Shown: positions 51,601 through 64,000, numbered from the stretch's first letter. The stretch is 64,000 nucleotides of DNA from Typha latifolia (GCA_019914945.1 CM034103.1:10230001-10294000); one strand, 5' to 3'. Notes: generated from the letters alone by a model not told the origin. Made by a program: numbers and translations.

Positions 51601-52023
51601 TGTTGGAGTTTATATAGAGATGAGGGGGAGAGGGGGGCGGAGTGGAGTTCAACTCCACTCTGGCGCACTTCTCTCCCACCTCTCGCAACTAACTGCAAGA
51701 GGTGGGGGAAGGAGAAGAATAAGTCAGCGCACGTGCCAAGTGTGTGCGCTGCGGTTGGAGTGCACGCGCATGGCGCGCTTAATTTTTTTTTGTTCATGTG
51801 TGTTACAACGGCCGTCTGCCACCCTCCGACAACCGCTGCAACATCGGATAATTACTATTCTGCTCTTCTTCTACCTTGCTCCATTGTTTTATCTTTAATT
51901 TTTTGTCTCGACCTCTGATTTAAGTGAAACTAGAGTCATTAGAACCCTAACTTATGAGGCTACCTCCACCTAAATTTTTTTAATTTTTTTACGTCCCGAT
52001 CAATCTAGATCTGGTTCGTAACA
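48667..52023 (-). mobile_element. probable solo LTR of a Ty3/gypsy-type retrotransposon (3.36 kb)
   Basis: The plus strand starts TGTTGCAAACCG and ends GGTTCGTAACA, and both flanks are AAACA (48662-48666 and 52024-52028), a perfect 5-bp target duplication around TG...CA ends. Read on the minus strand it opens TGTTACGAACCAGATC, a style common in large plant gypsy LTRs. No gag, protease, reverse transcriptase or integrase motif, no internal LTR copy and no primer site are seen, so unequal recombination to a solo LTR is the best reading. GGGCTGCGGCCCAC-type words cluster at 50.6-50.95 kb. A non-coding LARD-type element is the alternative. Reading frames inside show no domain. Confidence 0.7.
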
Positions 52024-52028
52024 AAACA

Positions 52029-53620
52029 CCTATTAGCTATCTTGCAAGATATTAAAGACGCTAATCATTTTTGATACCTATCATGATATAATCTAAAATT
52101 TGTATATATTTAACTTAGCTGTCAAGAGAATCAAAAGCATATCACAAAGTTATACAGCAAGGTGGTGTTTGGTTTGTACATAAAAATTATTTATTCATGA
52201 ATTATGACTCCTCTAAATATATTTTATAATAAAATACTCACTTATACATATTTTCGTCAAACATTGTATAAGAAAAGTCACGTAACAAATTATCCACAGA
52301 ATTTTATTATAGGTAAAGTGGTGCAATAAAGTTAGGCACATTTTTCATGCCATATTTCTATTATAATTAACATATTCACAATTTAGTAACCATACATAAA
52401 TTCTTATATAAACTTATTTAAGATAATCATTATGTTTTACAATTAAACAACAAACATGAGTAAATTTATAAATGTACTTAATTTACATTCAAGAAGTATA
52501 TATAAAATTATTTTAAAAAAATATATGCACGAACCAAACGTGGGTTAAATACTACATTGTTATTTGGTAGGTTGTTAGATGACCCAACTCAAGGTCATCT
52601 TTAGATGGTAGTCTAGTTAGCCATAATAACTGTTATAAATCAATGTTAATAAAGGAGGTAGTGGTATAAGAGTATCACTATTAATTGCTTTTAATGGAGA
52701 TGTAGCTCTAATTAGAGTTTGATAATTATACATGCGTTAATATCCAATAAAGTAAGTTAATTAAATACGATCTATTTTATTTACTTTGAATTGATAGTAA
52801 TTAGGGCAGCGGTAAATATGATAATAATTGTACTAATAACCCTTATTAGTGTATTAGATTATCGTAATTAATATACCAACTCTATCCGATTAACAAATGT
52901 AAGATTTCTTAAGTGAACATACCCGTAAGCTCGTCCATGGATTATTTAATTAGTTAATTCAGATAGGTTGGTACTTATGTTTAATACTTTCATTATCGAG
53001 GTAGATTTAGTATTTTGCGAGGAATCCCATAGAGCTGTTGTAGTCAGTAATTAAAGAAGCGATATGAGGTAAGTGAAACTTCTATAGTCTAGGAGTAGTG
53101 TAGAGAATAAGCTATCTTACTTTCTGGCATTATTGTATTTATATGATGCATGTACATATATTTACCTAATGTTATTAATGAATGCGGCGCATATTAATTT
53201 TATTTATTGTTTGTCATAATTACATGTATTATGATTTCTATGTAAATCTATTAGCATGATTATGCATGATAGCATATAATATATTATAATGATGATTGTT
53301 CAATTATGCTTGTTTCTCCGGTATAATATCATGCTACTGATACACATGCACGACCATAAAGGGAGTGGCTTCTACGTCTTAACAATACCGATATCTCTCT
53401 AGCTAGGTTTAGATGGAATATATTATTATACTTATATACTATGACTCACACTTGAAGTCTCAATATGTTGATCCCAAATAATTAGGAAGTCGTATCACTA
53501 GGCAATTGACAATTTACTGTTGATTAATGAGAGTCAAAATCTTTAGGATATTTAAGTTAGAGTGAAGAGTAAAATGAGATAGGTCTAGCGGTACTCGATA
53601 ATGTAGGGTGGGAGCGTCCC
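52029..53620. other. AT-rich intergenic DNA
   Basis: No gene seen. The composition and words around 53.1-53.6 kb resemble decayed LTR sequence, but no boundaries could be found. Confidence 0.3.
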
Positions 53621-54650
53621 TGATAAAATTATGAGCCCTAAGGGCTCTAACGATCTTGCCATCAAGAATTTGCATTTGGTCCGTATATCTCTTATTACTA
53701 AGAAGATTCTTATCCGACAAAATGATCATGATAATTTCTTGGTTTGGTTAGTTCAAGCTAAGTATGGGAAAATTCACCATGGAGCACTACGCATAAGCCC
53801 AAGTTGGCTTGGAGTTGGAAGCTGGTAATTAATGTCTTCGCCCATACTAGGGGTGGGATTCTTCAAAATTATCGGATATGGTCATACCATGCTAACCTTT
53901 TCTAGACCCTTGGATTACTCCCATCCCCTTTAATATGCGGCCCACATACATCAATGCATTTATGATTTCGCAATCAAAAGAGTCTCTGATCTGATTAGGG
54001 GTAGGATTTGGGATGAGCACAAAATTATTCAGATGTTTGGTTCCCAATTTTTTAAGAAAATTCTCAATTGACATCCCTCTTAAGAGTTGTCTTAGGTAAA
54101 TGGATATGGGCTCTGAACCCGTCAAGTGGGCCTATGTTTATCTTAAGAACCTTGAGTCTGATCCACTACCCGAGTTGAAAGGCTGGAAGGTCTTGTGGAA
54201 GCTTTGTGTTCTTCTAAAAGATCAAAATTTTCATTTGAAAATTATATTGGAACGAACTCCCAACCAAACTTACTTTTAAGCAAGTTGGAACTTGGTTCCG
54301 ATAAGGCTTGCCCAATCTATGGGATTGAGGATGAATCCATAGGCTATATGTTATTTTCCTGCTCCTTAGCTCAAGCTCTGTGGAGTGCCCTCAATGATCT
54401 CTGGCCCATTGGATTGATGGGTCAGGGCTCTTTGGGCATACTTTGCTGCCTGCATACAATCGCCCCTTACTGTTCACCATTATCGGTGTCATGCTTTGGG
54501 AAATATGAAACCACCGTAATGAATTTTTGTTTAATTTGGTGCCCAAAACCTATGTCCTCTTTCTCACATTAATCCATTTCTTCCCTCCAATTCCAATCTA
54601 TTATTAGTCATACTATGTCCGCTGGGACTTAAATGCAAAAACCCTCAGAT
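53621..54650 (+). pseudogene. LINE (non-LTR retrotransposon) 3' end fragment
   Basis: Broken frames on the plus strand match the region after the reverse transcriptase in plant LINEs. 53650-53770 gives LAIKNLHLVRISLITKKILI then WLVQAKYG, the usual LGL+NL...LL.KW...AKY pattern. Near 54185-54400 the zf-RVT region reads WKLCVLLKDQNFHLKIILER, PTKLTFKQVGT-like, then (in another frame) CPIYGIEDESIGYMLFSCSL and AQALWSALNDLWP, resembling the CxxC...HxxxxC of that domain. Several stops and frameshifts are present. The reverse transcriptase and endonuclease domains are absent, as expected of a 5'-truncated, decayed copy. Confidence 0.7.
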
Positions 54651-56487
54651 TGCTAGGTTGGAAAAGGTTCTAATCTTTTGCCAAGATTCGATCCATTTCA
54701 CATGAATTGAGACAAGACAATGCCAAGACAAGAACATCATCTATTTAGGATAATCAATCCATTGTAAGGGCCAATTGAATCTAATTAACTGCGTCGATTG
54801 TGTTGCTAATCTGAGGCTTTTATTACGTCCAATTGGATTAAAAACAATCTAAAGTATACCAGATTCTGTTTTCTTTTGGGTTTTTTAATTTTTCTTTTTT
54901 CACCATTGCAGATCTGAATGGTGTATGCCGTAGACTCGACACTGACAATAGGAGGAAGAGGGAAAATAGTTTTGCTTCGAGGATCATTGCATCAGAAAAT
55001 TAAACAGAAATCATGGTTGGAGTCATAGTGAAAACATTAAGGAAACTCAACACGGACGGATTGTACTAAGTTTGTGTTGGCGATAACAATCTGATTCCAA
55101 AAATCAAACTTACAGATTTCAGAACTAATTTATAGTTACACTGTGAAGGGATGCACCATTTGGGTCAAGTTCAACCAACTAACTGAATTGATTAATTGTT
55201 TATCGAAGGGACACACCACTTCGACCCGTGCGTGCGTGCGAACCGAACCGAGCCGGGCCGGGGGCGGCGCGTGTGTTAGGTTGCATAGTAACCTTTACCC
55301 ACAAAATAGGTACCCCTTTTGGGGCCCAAAGCCCATAGGAAGTTTGTTGCTTATATACCATACTAACATTTCTCAAATATCCAATATAGTACTAAACTTA
55401 CTTTCCTTTATTTCTCATTGCCATGATACCCACTTTAGAGCCAATTATCATTCACTTCTCTTCATGAATTTGATTAAGTGAATATATAACAATAAAGTAT
55501 ACTTTGAGCTAAATTGATTCCACCATTAAACCATTATTAATAATGTGTGGGCCCCACTTAAAACTTAGCTCAAAATTAATAAAATATTCATGTCAAAATC
55601 ATGAAATTACCAACAGTTTGAGCCATACGCATCTATATTCCAAGAGATTTTGACTGATTTCATGATAAAAATGAGGAAAAATTATATTTTACCGCTCTAC
55701 TATAGTTTTTCTCATAAACTATTTATCAAATTATTATCATTTTTGTCGAGTAGCCATTTAAATGTCCACAAATAAGTTACCAAGTCGCACCCTCCATCAA
55801 CAACTTACGATTGATTTTAAGACACCAAAAGCGACTCCCTCTTAAGTTATATCACTAATGAATGAGTCTAAGAAAATAAATCACTTCCCAATTCAACAAT
55901 TTACACGACAGCAGCTGTAGTAGTCTACTAAATAATTTAAATACTATAGCAAAATAATAATAATTTTTAGCAGGGATAGCTCTAAAACTCTTTATTCCTG
56001 CGTTTTCACCTCGACGTAATGCTGCTATTATGTAGAAGCCTTAATAAGTGTACTTTCCTTGGTTAAAAATTTGATCTGAAAATCTGCAAAAGTTCCGGAA
56101 CTCAGTCTAAATTGTCTTGATATTATGAATGAGAAACAAGAGCATGACATAGATAGGACTTTACAAGATAAATATGGGGCAAAAAGTTGAAACAATAATG
56201 ATCTTGCTTTTGAACTGCAATCTAAATAATTGTACAATTTAGGGCAAACCAACATGATTAGCCGGACATGATGATGGAACAAAGCCCACTCATATTCAAC
56301 TTGCACAATTGGCAAAGCAGCTCCCACATAATGAGCTAAATAGATGCCTGAATCGAACCTTCACGTTATATCATCCATAATTCTCAGATTTGTCTCGGGA
56401 AAAAATCGAGCAGTCTCAAGCTGATTTCTTCTGCCAGACTTTTTTCCCAAGTGATCAATCTCTGCAGCTGGAAACACTGGTTTAACT
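54651..56487. other. intergenic DNA
   Basis: Mostly AT-rich. One short GC-rich spike at about 55228-55275 (CGTGCGTGCG, CGGGCCGGGGGCGGCGCG) is isolated and not linked to a recognisable gene. The 3' untranslated part of the enhancer-of-polycomb-like gene probably occupies the right end. Confidence 0.35.
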
Positions 56488-59035
56488 TTAACCATTTGTT
56501 GAGGGTAACCCAAGATTACTTGGTACATATAGAGTGATCTCTTGGGTGATGGGAGATTGGAGAAGTGGGTTATATCGATCAAAGATGATGCGCCCTCCTC
56601 GACCTATCCTTCCATGGAAGTGAAATGTTGTAACTGAACCGTGTTCATCAGGTTGATCTGAAGGATGCCTGATGCCAGCAGCAGCCAACCTGACTGGATC
56701 CAAAGATCTAGCGAATAACAAAACTGGCTCTTGATGATCCTGCATGGAAAGCACAGTAAAGTAACAAACTGTATCAGAAAGGGGAAAATAACGTAAACAA
56801 ATTAGCAACTTGTTCCAGTACGGTGACATCTTTTCTATATATTTAATGATTTCAAACAGTCGGAGATCCCGCTCATGATTTTACGACGAAAAGAAATTAA
56901 AGGATGACAGAAGAATGTGTACACTCTTCTGCAGCCAACTATTTGGTAGAGGTCTCTTCAGCTCTTGCTTTATGCGTACTGCAGGGACTACTCTAAGCTT
57001 GGTATCAGGAAATCGTGGATGAACAGTGGAAGGCCTAGCATATGTTTGACCATGTCGTGTGTCATCCAGGTCCATATAATCATCTTCACTTGGCCTAAAC
57101 TTAATAGGAACTGGCTGGAAGCCTCCATCTTCAACAAGTTGTGCTTCATCCTGCAAAAATATGCAGGTTTGTGTCAATCAAATGCAAAAATAGGGAAATC
57201 ATAAAAAGTATTCTGAGCTAAGTAATGTGGTTCCTTTACCAATGAAATATTTCAGAAAGAAAGACAATCCTACATAACAAGCAATAAACAACCAAATAAT
57301 TTTAACATCGGATACAAAAAGATAATTTTTCCTAAAAGTAGTTTTCACCATATCTATAGCATCAATTGAGAGCCATAGCAAAATTGATGACCAAATGTGA
57401 TTCTTCAGGGCAGACAACTTACATACCTTCATGTTGATTTCTTTTTCTTTTCTTTTCTTTTTTGGTTTCTAAAGGAACTGATGAAAGAAAGTTCATTTGC
57501 ATACAAAATAGTCACTATCATCGATGGAATAAATAAGTGTTCCAGTTGCATGAGGTTCCATGTAAGCAGGGTTTGAGAAGGAGGACGTAGACAGCCTTAC
57601 CTCATTACCAAAGAGATTGTTTTCAGGACTTGAACCAATGACTTTATTGTTGTGTTGTAAGGGGCAAAGACAGGAGAATGCACTTTCTTTCTGCAGGACA
57701 AGGACTCTGGCCAATATGGATTTGGATTTCTCTTTCTTAGACTAGCTTGACGGTTCAGCACAAGCCTTATGAAGGGCTTATGACAAGATGACAGGAACGT
57801 TGACAGATTGCAGAGAGGGTATGAAGTAGGGTTTGTGCAAGTAGGTGATGGAAAATCATGCCACAATAGAGAGAGGAGGGAAGCACCCTTGCAATAAGAA
57901 AAATTGGGATTATATTGTGTGTGTGTGTGTGTGTTTTGGAGAAGAAAAAGCAATAAAAAATTAATGACTATCTAGAGAAGCAGAAAATCTAGTAATTTAT
58001 AATCATGAATACTCGTGCAAATTTTTGGTCCTAGACGCTCTATGCTGATTCTTCAACCATGTGTCAATACATATCGGACCTTTAGCAAATGCAATCTCAA
58101 GATGGAAGACTATTGAACTGACCAAGCATTCAGATGATATAAGTCTATAACAGAACTAGAAGGCTTCTTGAATTATTTCTATTCCAAATCAAATACCCAA
58201 CAAGAGACTTCATTTTTCCCTCTCTAATGAAAATGAATGCTGTGGACCAAAGTGTAGATGCCTTCAAAAAAGATATCTTGAAACTTTATCACTTGATTCC
58301 TTTCCCATCACAGAATCATAACATTGACTTAATACATATCTGTCAAAATGGATTTATCACCTTGCTTTTACATCTGAGTTAAAACTGAAATTATAGAAAA
58401 TATCTCAATAGAACTTCCTATTGAAAACCCGAAAAGGAAAAGACAGCAGGAAGAGGTGATCGGACTGTGTATTTGCAACAATGAGGAGGGTTGCCAAAAA
58501 GATTTTTTCACAGGCAAGGCCTGATATAGAGGCAAGATGCCAAATTCCTGAATAATCATTTACTGCACTATGCCATGTATATGTGTCGATCTTAAAACCC
58601 TAGAAAATGAAATGTCAATTGTGCATTACTATATCAGTATATGGTTACCGGCAATTCATGATTTACCAAGCTTCTAAATAGCTCAATCAAAACACTTCAG
58701 AAACATCTCATTTTAACATTAAAGAAATACCAGAAGAGATTAAAAAAAAAACTGAATTGAACTTTACTTAGAAATATAAACTTCTATTCTTCTGGAAGGA
58801 ATGATGATGCAATTTTTGTTCACCTTATATTTCAATTGAATAAGTTGAAGTTTAACCTCGCACTCCATCACATCTCGCTTCTTCTCTTCCCTCTGTGAAA
58901 AAATGTCATATTAATTGCAGAATGCAGTTTTTCAAAGTTGAATGTAACTTCAAAATGAAAATTAATTGGTCTTGCTATGAAAACCTTAATCAAAGCCTCC
59001 AATAATGTCTTGGCTTGGTCCAAATTACGCCTGAC
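56488..59035 (-). CDS. enhancer-of-polycomb-like protein, last four exons (5' part missing)
   Basis: Minus-strand exons 59035-58985, 58892-58824, 57150-56923 and 56739-56488 (stop included) join in frame with GT-AG borders to give 199 residues. The first two encode VRRNLDQAKTLLEALIK and REEKKRDVMECEVKLQLIQL-KYK, a charged helical stretch. The third is acidic then basic (EDDYMDLDDT, RPSTVHPRFPD, RIKQELKRPLPNSWLQ). The fourth has LLFARSLDPVRLAAAGIRHP and the hallmark GRIGRGGRIIFDRYNPLLQ near the C-terminus. This order matches plant EPL1-type proteins, scaffold subunits of NuA4 histone acetyltransferase. The N-terminal EPcA part is not found between 59.04 kb and the LTR element, so it lies beyond 64 kb or is lost. 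Whether the gene is functional is therefore open. Confidence 0.75.
57151..58823 (-). other. 1.67-kb intron of the enhancer-of-polycomb-like gene
   Basis: Flanked by GT (after the QLKYK exon) and AG (before DEAQLVEDG). Open frames at 57.5-57.95 kb inside it include a (GT)n tract (about 57918-57934) and show no domain. Confidence 0.6.
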
Positions 59036-60735
59036 CTGATTCAGATTGTAAGTCAATGATTATAAGAGACTTTTTATAAGTCATAACAGAGAACTTTAGT
59101 AAGCTGTACTTTTAAGCACAAAGAAAAAAAAGGGGCTCTTGATAGGTCACATTAAGCACAAAGCAACATGTTAGAAACTGCAAAAGTGTATTCAGGAATA
59201 TGATAAACATAGCTTTTTCTTTTCTTCGTGAATTCGCTTCTCTATAGAAGCCATTAAAAAGAATAATAATGTAAAGCAACAAACAAAAGAAAAACAGCAG
59301 AAGAAAAGACAAATTAGCTTGATCTTCTAAGAGACAAGATGGCTAGCAATCTAGGCAGCCTTGATTTCATGTCATCCTTACGCAAGGAGAAGTGTAGAAT
59401 GATATTGATCTAGAGAATGCTAGATGCAGCCAATCTGATGATTTCATTTCAACTTCAAATATTTCTTTCTTTTGCAAATCTGAGCATTAAAGATTCTTGG
59501 CCAATTTAATCTCCACACATATGCTTAGTGCTAATGCACTGGGCAGCTCCATAGTAATTGATAGTACCTAACATTTGTTTAACTCCTCTAATAGGCCAAT
59601 AAAATATGCAACCTCTGACGCCTCTAGCAATTAGTATCAAAATGCATGCAGTAAAGCTCAAGTCGTTTTAAGGACATATATACTTCGCCCATGATTATAG
59701 CAGGCCAAAATATGAATGTTTATAAGGAGGGGTTTTTAGCTTAAGGAGGAGAGTCAGGTGAGGGATTTGTGCTAGATGATGAGAATCCTTACTGCAGACA
59801 GCAGATAACAGAAGAATTTATTACTTGACAAGATCCACCTCAACCTCAAATATCCATTACATACAGCAATCAAAATGTGCTCTGCGCAACTTCTTTGGAT
59901 TTTATGACTATACTCCAAAATGAACCATTTTCAGCATCTTTATACTCAGGCAGTTCAAATTTGAACTTCATCAGCATTATCTATCCATGCATGATGAAAG
60001 ACTAGGTGTCACCATTTGATAGTTGACAAGTTTTTATTTTTTCCTTCTGCCCAGTTTTTGATAGGGAAGAATTTGTCACATGTGTAAAGAAATTCTTGAT
60101 CTTATATATCCCGACGACATGATTATTTAGGACCTCATTACTAGCAAGAATGGGTTAATGGGCGAGTGGCTGATAGTTCAACTTGGCAATAGGATGATCT
60201 AGACAACTTGGTGCATCAAAGCTGGAGAGATCCTAAATTCCATCATGTTAGAGCATAGCAGTATGTACCACCAAAGTCAAAGCTTCAAGCATACCAGTTC
60301 ATTGTTTGGATCTGTAAAGGCACTTATATTTATGAACTGAGTGCCATTTGATGAATAAGATCGAACAAAAGGAGAGGGTTATGGAAAGGATGAAGTAATG
60401 GAAGAGAAAATCCTTGCTGGTTAGGCTGCAACACCAACATCATATACGACTCCCACTAGTTAGGCAAGCTCTTTCAGCATAACAAATGGCACATGCTAGT
60501 TGGCATGTACCTTGCAAACACTGGGTACCAAATCCCATGGATTGCATATTGGCAATGGTGGGAACATGCCCACTCATAGGTACAGACACAGGTGGGGGTG
60601 GGATATTATATGAGCCAAATTATATTGACCCATGTTGACCATGTACCCATATCGACCTTTATTTCAACCACAAATTATCCTGCCTATTAGGCACGGGTTG
60701 ACATATCGCCCTAGTGAATTATCAGAACTGCTATG
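59036..60735. other. presumed intronic or intergenic DNA upstream of the EPL-like exons
   Basis: I looked on the minus strand for the expected preceding exon (ending in a KLRQ-type sequence before a GT donor) and did not find one. No other gene seen. Confidence 0.35.
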
Positions 60736-61630
60736 TGTTATGACCCGATCACAGCTACTGGTTCAAGCTTGAGTGCAGAAAGACAGTCCGGGCAGTCAGA
60801 GAAGAATATTCGCTAGATATTCATCCATAGCAAGAAATTTACGAAATCAGAAGGATTCATTCTATATCCTCCTGATCTACAATTTTGATATTCATGTCCT
60901 TCTTAGATTCAGACCGTAGCTACGACTAAAATCAGAGAAGTTCAAGTGGAGGTGTTGGTAGCAGGTGGACATAATCTCGAGTTAGAGGGCTAAAGATGGA
61001 GTTGCAGGTCTCTAATAGAGTCCATAACGTGGTGGGGCTGTGGAGAGTGGTTCAGAGGGTGGACAAAGTGTTCTAGGGTGAGTGAAGGAAGTGGAATGAA
61101 GAGGAGAGATCAAGGATGAAAATGGAGACGATAATAGTGTAAGGCTGCTCGGTGGTGGAGTTTAGCGTGGTGCTGATGGTGGAGATGGAGGCTTGGACAT
61201 GGATGCTTCCAGTAAGGATTTGCATGTGATAATGAGTGAAGAGGAGGTAGAAGGTGGTCGATGCCCAAGAAGGGGGGTAGGTCCGATGGAGGAAATGAGG
61301 GAGGAACCGACAATCAATAGTGGCTGCGGCTATTTGAAAGAGGGAAGGGATAAGCCTAGGTCGAGAGGGGAAAAAGGAGATAGAAGAACTTGATCAATCC
61401 ATCAAAATATGACTAATTCATATTGCACTTCATAATTTATATTGGAGGCTAATTGGTTAACTCACACCGTAACTATTAACCAAACAACTTTAAGTCCAAT
61501 AAATCGACTCGACTAACATAAGTTAAAAATAACTTAAACTAAATGCTGAAATTAACTACCTAACTAGATAAGTGACTCAACCATGAGCCTAATGTCCACG
61601 ATGTGGTCCAGTTTGATCTAGATCACATCA
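60736..61630 (-). repeat. 3' LTR of the retrotransposon
   Basis: Left copy of the long terminal repeat. The inner edge is uncertain because the partner copy leaves the window at the position equivalent to about 61377; 61630 is an estimate. Confidence 0.55.
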
Positions 61631-63370
61631 ATCCATCATGTTTTCGCTCACCTTGTCCTCAAAGCAATGGGTAAATTAAACGCTCCTTCAATCTTGCTGA
61701 CTCAAATGTGGGTGGATTGGGCGGCTCTGCTAGTCTAACTCGAGTACTCTGATACCTCTTGGACTCAAGCTCAACTAACTTTGGGTCCTTCAGGCAAGCT
61801 TCTCTTAACTCTAAAATTGGAGGAAGGAAAGGGAAACCAAAACTGAAAAAGAGACCAAGTCAACCGAATTGGTTTGTTGCGAGATCAACTTGGGCTAATC
61901 TTAGACTAGCTGAATATGGGTTGCATCCAAGGCCTTATGGAGCTTCGAATGCAAGGAACCACCCAACTGGTTGATAGGTATCTGTGCAGCCTTTGTTGGA
62001 CCAGTTGGACTAGAGACACGTTCGAATCTTGGAGAAGTACATATGAGCTAAGTACATAGTTGATCTAGATGAGGGATGATGTGAAAAAGATCAGGCGAAG
62101 TCCTAAGCTAACCAAGGCTCAAATGCAAAAAAAAAAATTGGCTCAGTGAGTTTCGTTAGCTCTAGCTCGAATTCAGGTGGCTTGGGTGGAATCGTCTCTT
62201 TGGGTCCTTTAGTGGCTTGATCCTCCTTCTTGAACTCGAGTTTAACCATCTCTAGACCATCCAAGTGGGCTTTCTTTAGCTCTGAATATGAAAGAAAAGT
62301 TGGATCTCAAATAGGAGCCAAGTCAGGTTTGATAAATGATCGACTCGGGCCACCATGCTATTGCCTCCACTGTGGCCTCGAGTGGGCGGTAAGTGTCCCC
62401 CGCCTCTAGTTCTGTCCTAGTTTGTTGAGGAATGGCTAGGGCCTTCAGGAATGATTGTCGAGGGGCTGGTTCAACCATTTTGACCCATGGGTCTTCCTCA
62501 TTGAAGTGATGCATCGCTGGCGCACTAAATCGGGTGGGTGCGAGTGGCACGCCGACTCATCTAGGGGCTGGTATGGGTTGGCTCGGGCTCTATGGTTGCT
62601 GGTATAGGTACTCCTCCATGTCATCTTCGAAGTCCAGCTGTTGGAACGGTGGAGGAGTCGTCATACAAACCAGGGCAGCCATGGCTACACTATGGTTTTG
62701 GCCTGATCCAACAATAGGCCAAGGTCCGGTGCCCATGGACGGTGGAGATCCACCCCTTGGATCTTCTATCCTTAGGTCTACTCAGACATAGTGAGCGATA
62801 GCCATGACCCTCTGGTATGGCCGTCTAGGCTATGGATCTTTATGGTAGGCTCGTTGAGGCACAAGCCTATCGAAGTGTACCGACTCCTCAAAGTCATCCA
62901 CTAGCGGCTTAGATGGAGGCCAATGTGGACCGGTGCCTATCTCTTGATGCCTTGCTACTGAAATGGGCAGCAATGGCTCTATTGGCATTGGGGTACACCT
63001 TGGTGGTGGTGGAAGAGTTCGATTGTAAAGGAGTGGTTCCATGATGATGCGCCCCGAGTGCGAGCGAGGAGCTCGATTGCTGCCATGTTCCTTTATGCAC
63101 CCATGAGGACTTGAGTTATCGCTTCCATCAATGCTTGCATGGCTCGCTACGTCTTTATCGTGTTTGCGAACATTTTAATCATATCTAAGTTCACGGAAGA
63201 AGGCAAGGGAGAAGCCACCATTGGCGTGTTAGGGCTCGACTCGGATCAAATCAACTCAAATCGATTCAGATCAGATCTGAACGTCTCCGCTGCTTCCGCT
63301 TCAGTTGAGATGCCTTCGTAAGGTGTTGATGCCATTGATCTAATAGTAGGCATGGTGTTCGAGGAATAGT

Positions 63371-63383
63371 GGCTCTGATACTA
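63371..63383 (-). other. primer-binding site (initiator methionine tRNA type)
   Basis: Minus strand TAGTATCAGAGCC against the common plant site TGGTATCAGAGCC: one mismatch, two bases inside the LTR end. Confidence 0.7.
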
Positions 63384-63385
63384 CT

Positions 63386-64000
63386 TGTTATAATCCAATC
63401 TCGGCTACCGGTTCAAGCTTGGGACAGGGAGTTTGCGTAGTAAGAAATTACAAAATTAGATGGGTTCATTCCGTAACCTCCTGATCTACGATTTTGATAT
63501 TCACGCCCTTCTCAAATTTGAACCATAGCTAGGGCTAAAATCGGCAAAGTTCAAGTGGAGGTGTTGGAAGCAAGCGGACATGATCTCGGGATAGAGGGAT
63601 AAAGGTGGAGTTGCAGGTCTCTAATGGAGTTCAAAACGTGGTGGGGCTATAAAGGATGGTTCAGAGAGCGGACAAGGTGTTCTAGGGTAAATGAGGTAGT
63701 GGGATGAAGAAGAGAGATCAGAGATGAAGATGGAGGCAACAGCAGTGTGGGGTAGCTCGGTGGGGCTTGGTGTGGTGATGGTGGTGAAGATGGAGGCTTG
63801 GATGTGGGTGCTTCCAAGTAGGGTGTGCACGTGATACTGGATGAAGGAAGAGGAGGGAGAAGGTGGTTAGTGCCCAAGGAGAGGGTGAGGTTCGATGGAG
63901 GAAATGAGGGAGGAACAGACGACCAATGGTGGCTGCTGCTAGAGTTGAATGAGGGGGGAGGGAGAAGCCTGGGTCGAGAGTGGAGAAGAGAGATAGGAGA
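63386..64000 (-). repeat. 5' LTR of the retrotransposon (partial)
   Basis: Right copy of the long terminal repeat, truncated by the end of the window. Confidence 0.7.

Larger units (their letters stand above)
60736..64000 (-). mobile_element. non-autonomous LTR retrotransposon, upstream LTR cut by window end
   Basis: Two diverged direct repeats start TGTTATGACCCGATC (60736) and TGTTATAATCCAATC (63386) and stay alignable for at least 615 bp (60736-61377 against 63386-64000), sharing CTCCTGATCTAC, TTTTGATATTCA and GTTCAAGTGGAGGTGTTGG. Just left of the right copy, GGCTCTGATACTA (63371-63383) is the complement of a methionine-initiator tRNA primer site, so the element reads on the minus strand: 5' LTR at right, 3' LTR at left. 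The interior (at most about 2 kb) has only broken frames and lacks reverse transcriptase and integrase, so it cannot move alone. Confidence 0.75.

Noticed and set aside
50910..51898. Several frames of 60-133 codons
   Set aside because: Inside the solo LTR; low-complexity, overlapping on both strands, no retroviral or host domain.
56361..56582. Frame on minus overlapping the end of the EPL-like gene, considered as a further exon
   Set aside because: It would need a 38-nt intron and is in another frame; the stop at 56488 is simpler.
57493..57953. Two overlapping frames on minus inside the EPL-like intron
   Set aside because: No domain match by eye, and the EPL-like exons on either side join in phase without them.
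62323..63100. Minus-strand frames in the LTR element interior, considered as gag
   Set aside because: No zinc knuckle or recognisable gag core, and frames are broken; kept only as part of the mobile element.

Overview
This is an AT-rich plant nuclear window. Its genes have introns with GT-AG borders, and long CT/GA microsatellites and transposon debris fill much of the space. The protein families (GRAS regulator, PLS-class PPR with E/E+ tail, 13-exon squalene synthase, enhancer-of-polycomb-like protein) are typical of flowering plants. The style fits a non-grass monocot, but species cannot be fixed from the sequence and that guess is weak.

Layout. 1-10.9 kb is intergenic, with one hAT-like element, one AT-rich dispersed repeat and several dinucleotide microsatellites. 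10.9-12.1 kb (minus) is an intact, single-exon GRAS gene of the LAS/SCL18 type. 12.1-19.5 kb is intergenic. 19.5-21.1 kb (minus) is an intact, single-exon PPR gene. 21.9-37.5 kb is a transposon zone: three hAT-like elements with 8-bp target duplications (one carrying a captured formin FH2 fragment), pieces of two Mutator-like (MULE) transposases in opposite orientation, a GRF-type zinc-finger remnant and several minisatellites. 38.5-47.9 kb (plus) is a complete squalene synthase gene; I assembled 13 exons that join in frame to a 410-residue enzyme with both aspartate-rich motifs and a C-terminal membrane anchor. 48.7-52.0 kb is a TG...CA element with perfect 5-bp target duplications, best read as a large solo LTR. 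53.6-54.65 kb is a decayed LINE 3' end. 56.5-59.0 kb (minus) holds the last four exons of an enhancer-of-polycomb-like gene whose 5' part is not in the window. 60.7-64.0 kb is a non-autonomous LTR retrotransposon on the minus strand, whose upstream LTR runs off the window.

The genes do not form a functional cluster: a shoot-branching type regulator, a probable organelle RNA factor, a sterol-pathway enzyme and a chromatin factor are neighbours by position only. No tRNA, rRNA, CRISPR array or bacterial-type operon was seen. The most interesting structure is the family of short hAT-like elements (five insertions, about 0.5-1.5 kb). Some have picked up gene-like GC-rich DNA, and one sits inside a squalene synthase intron.
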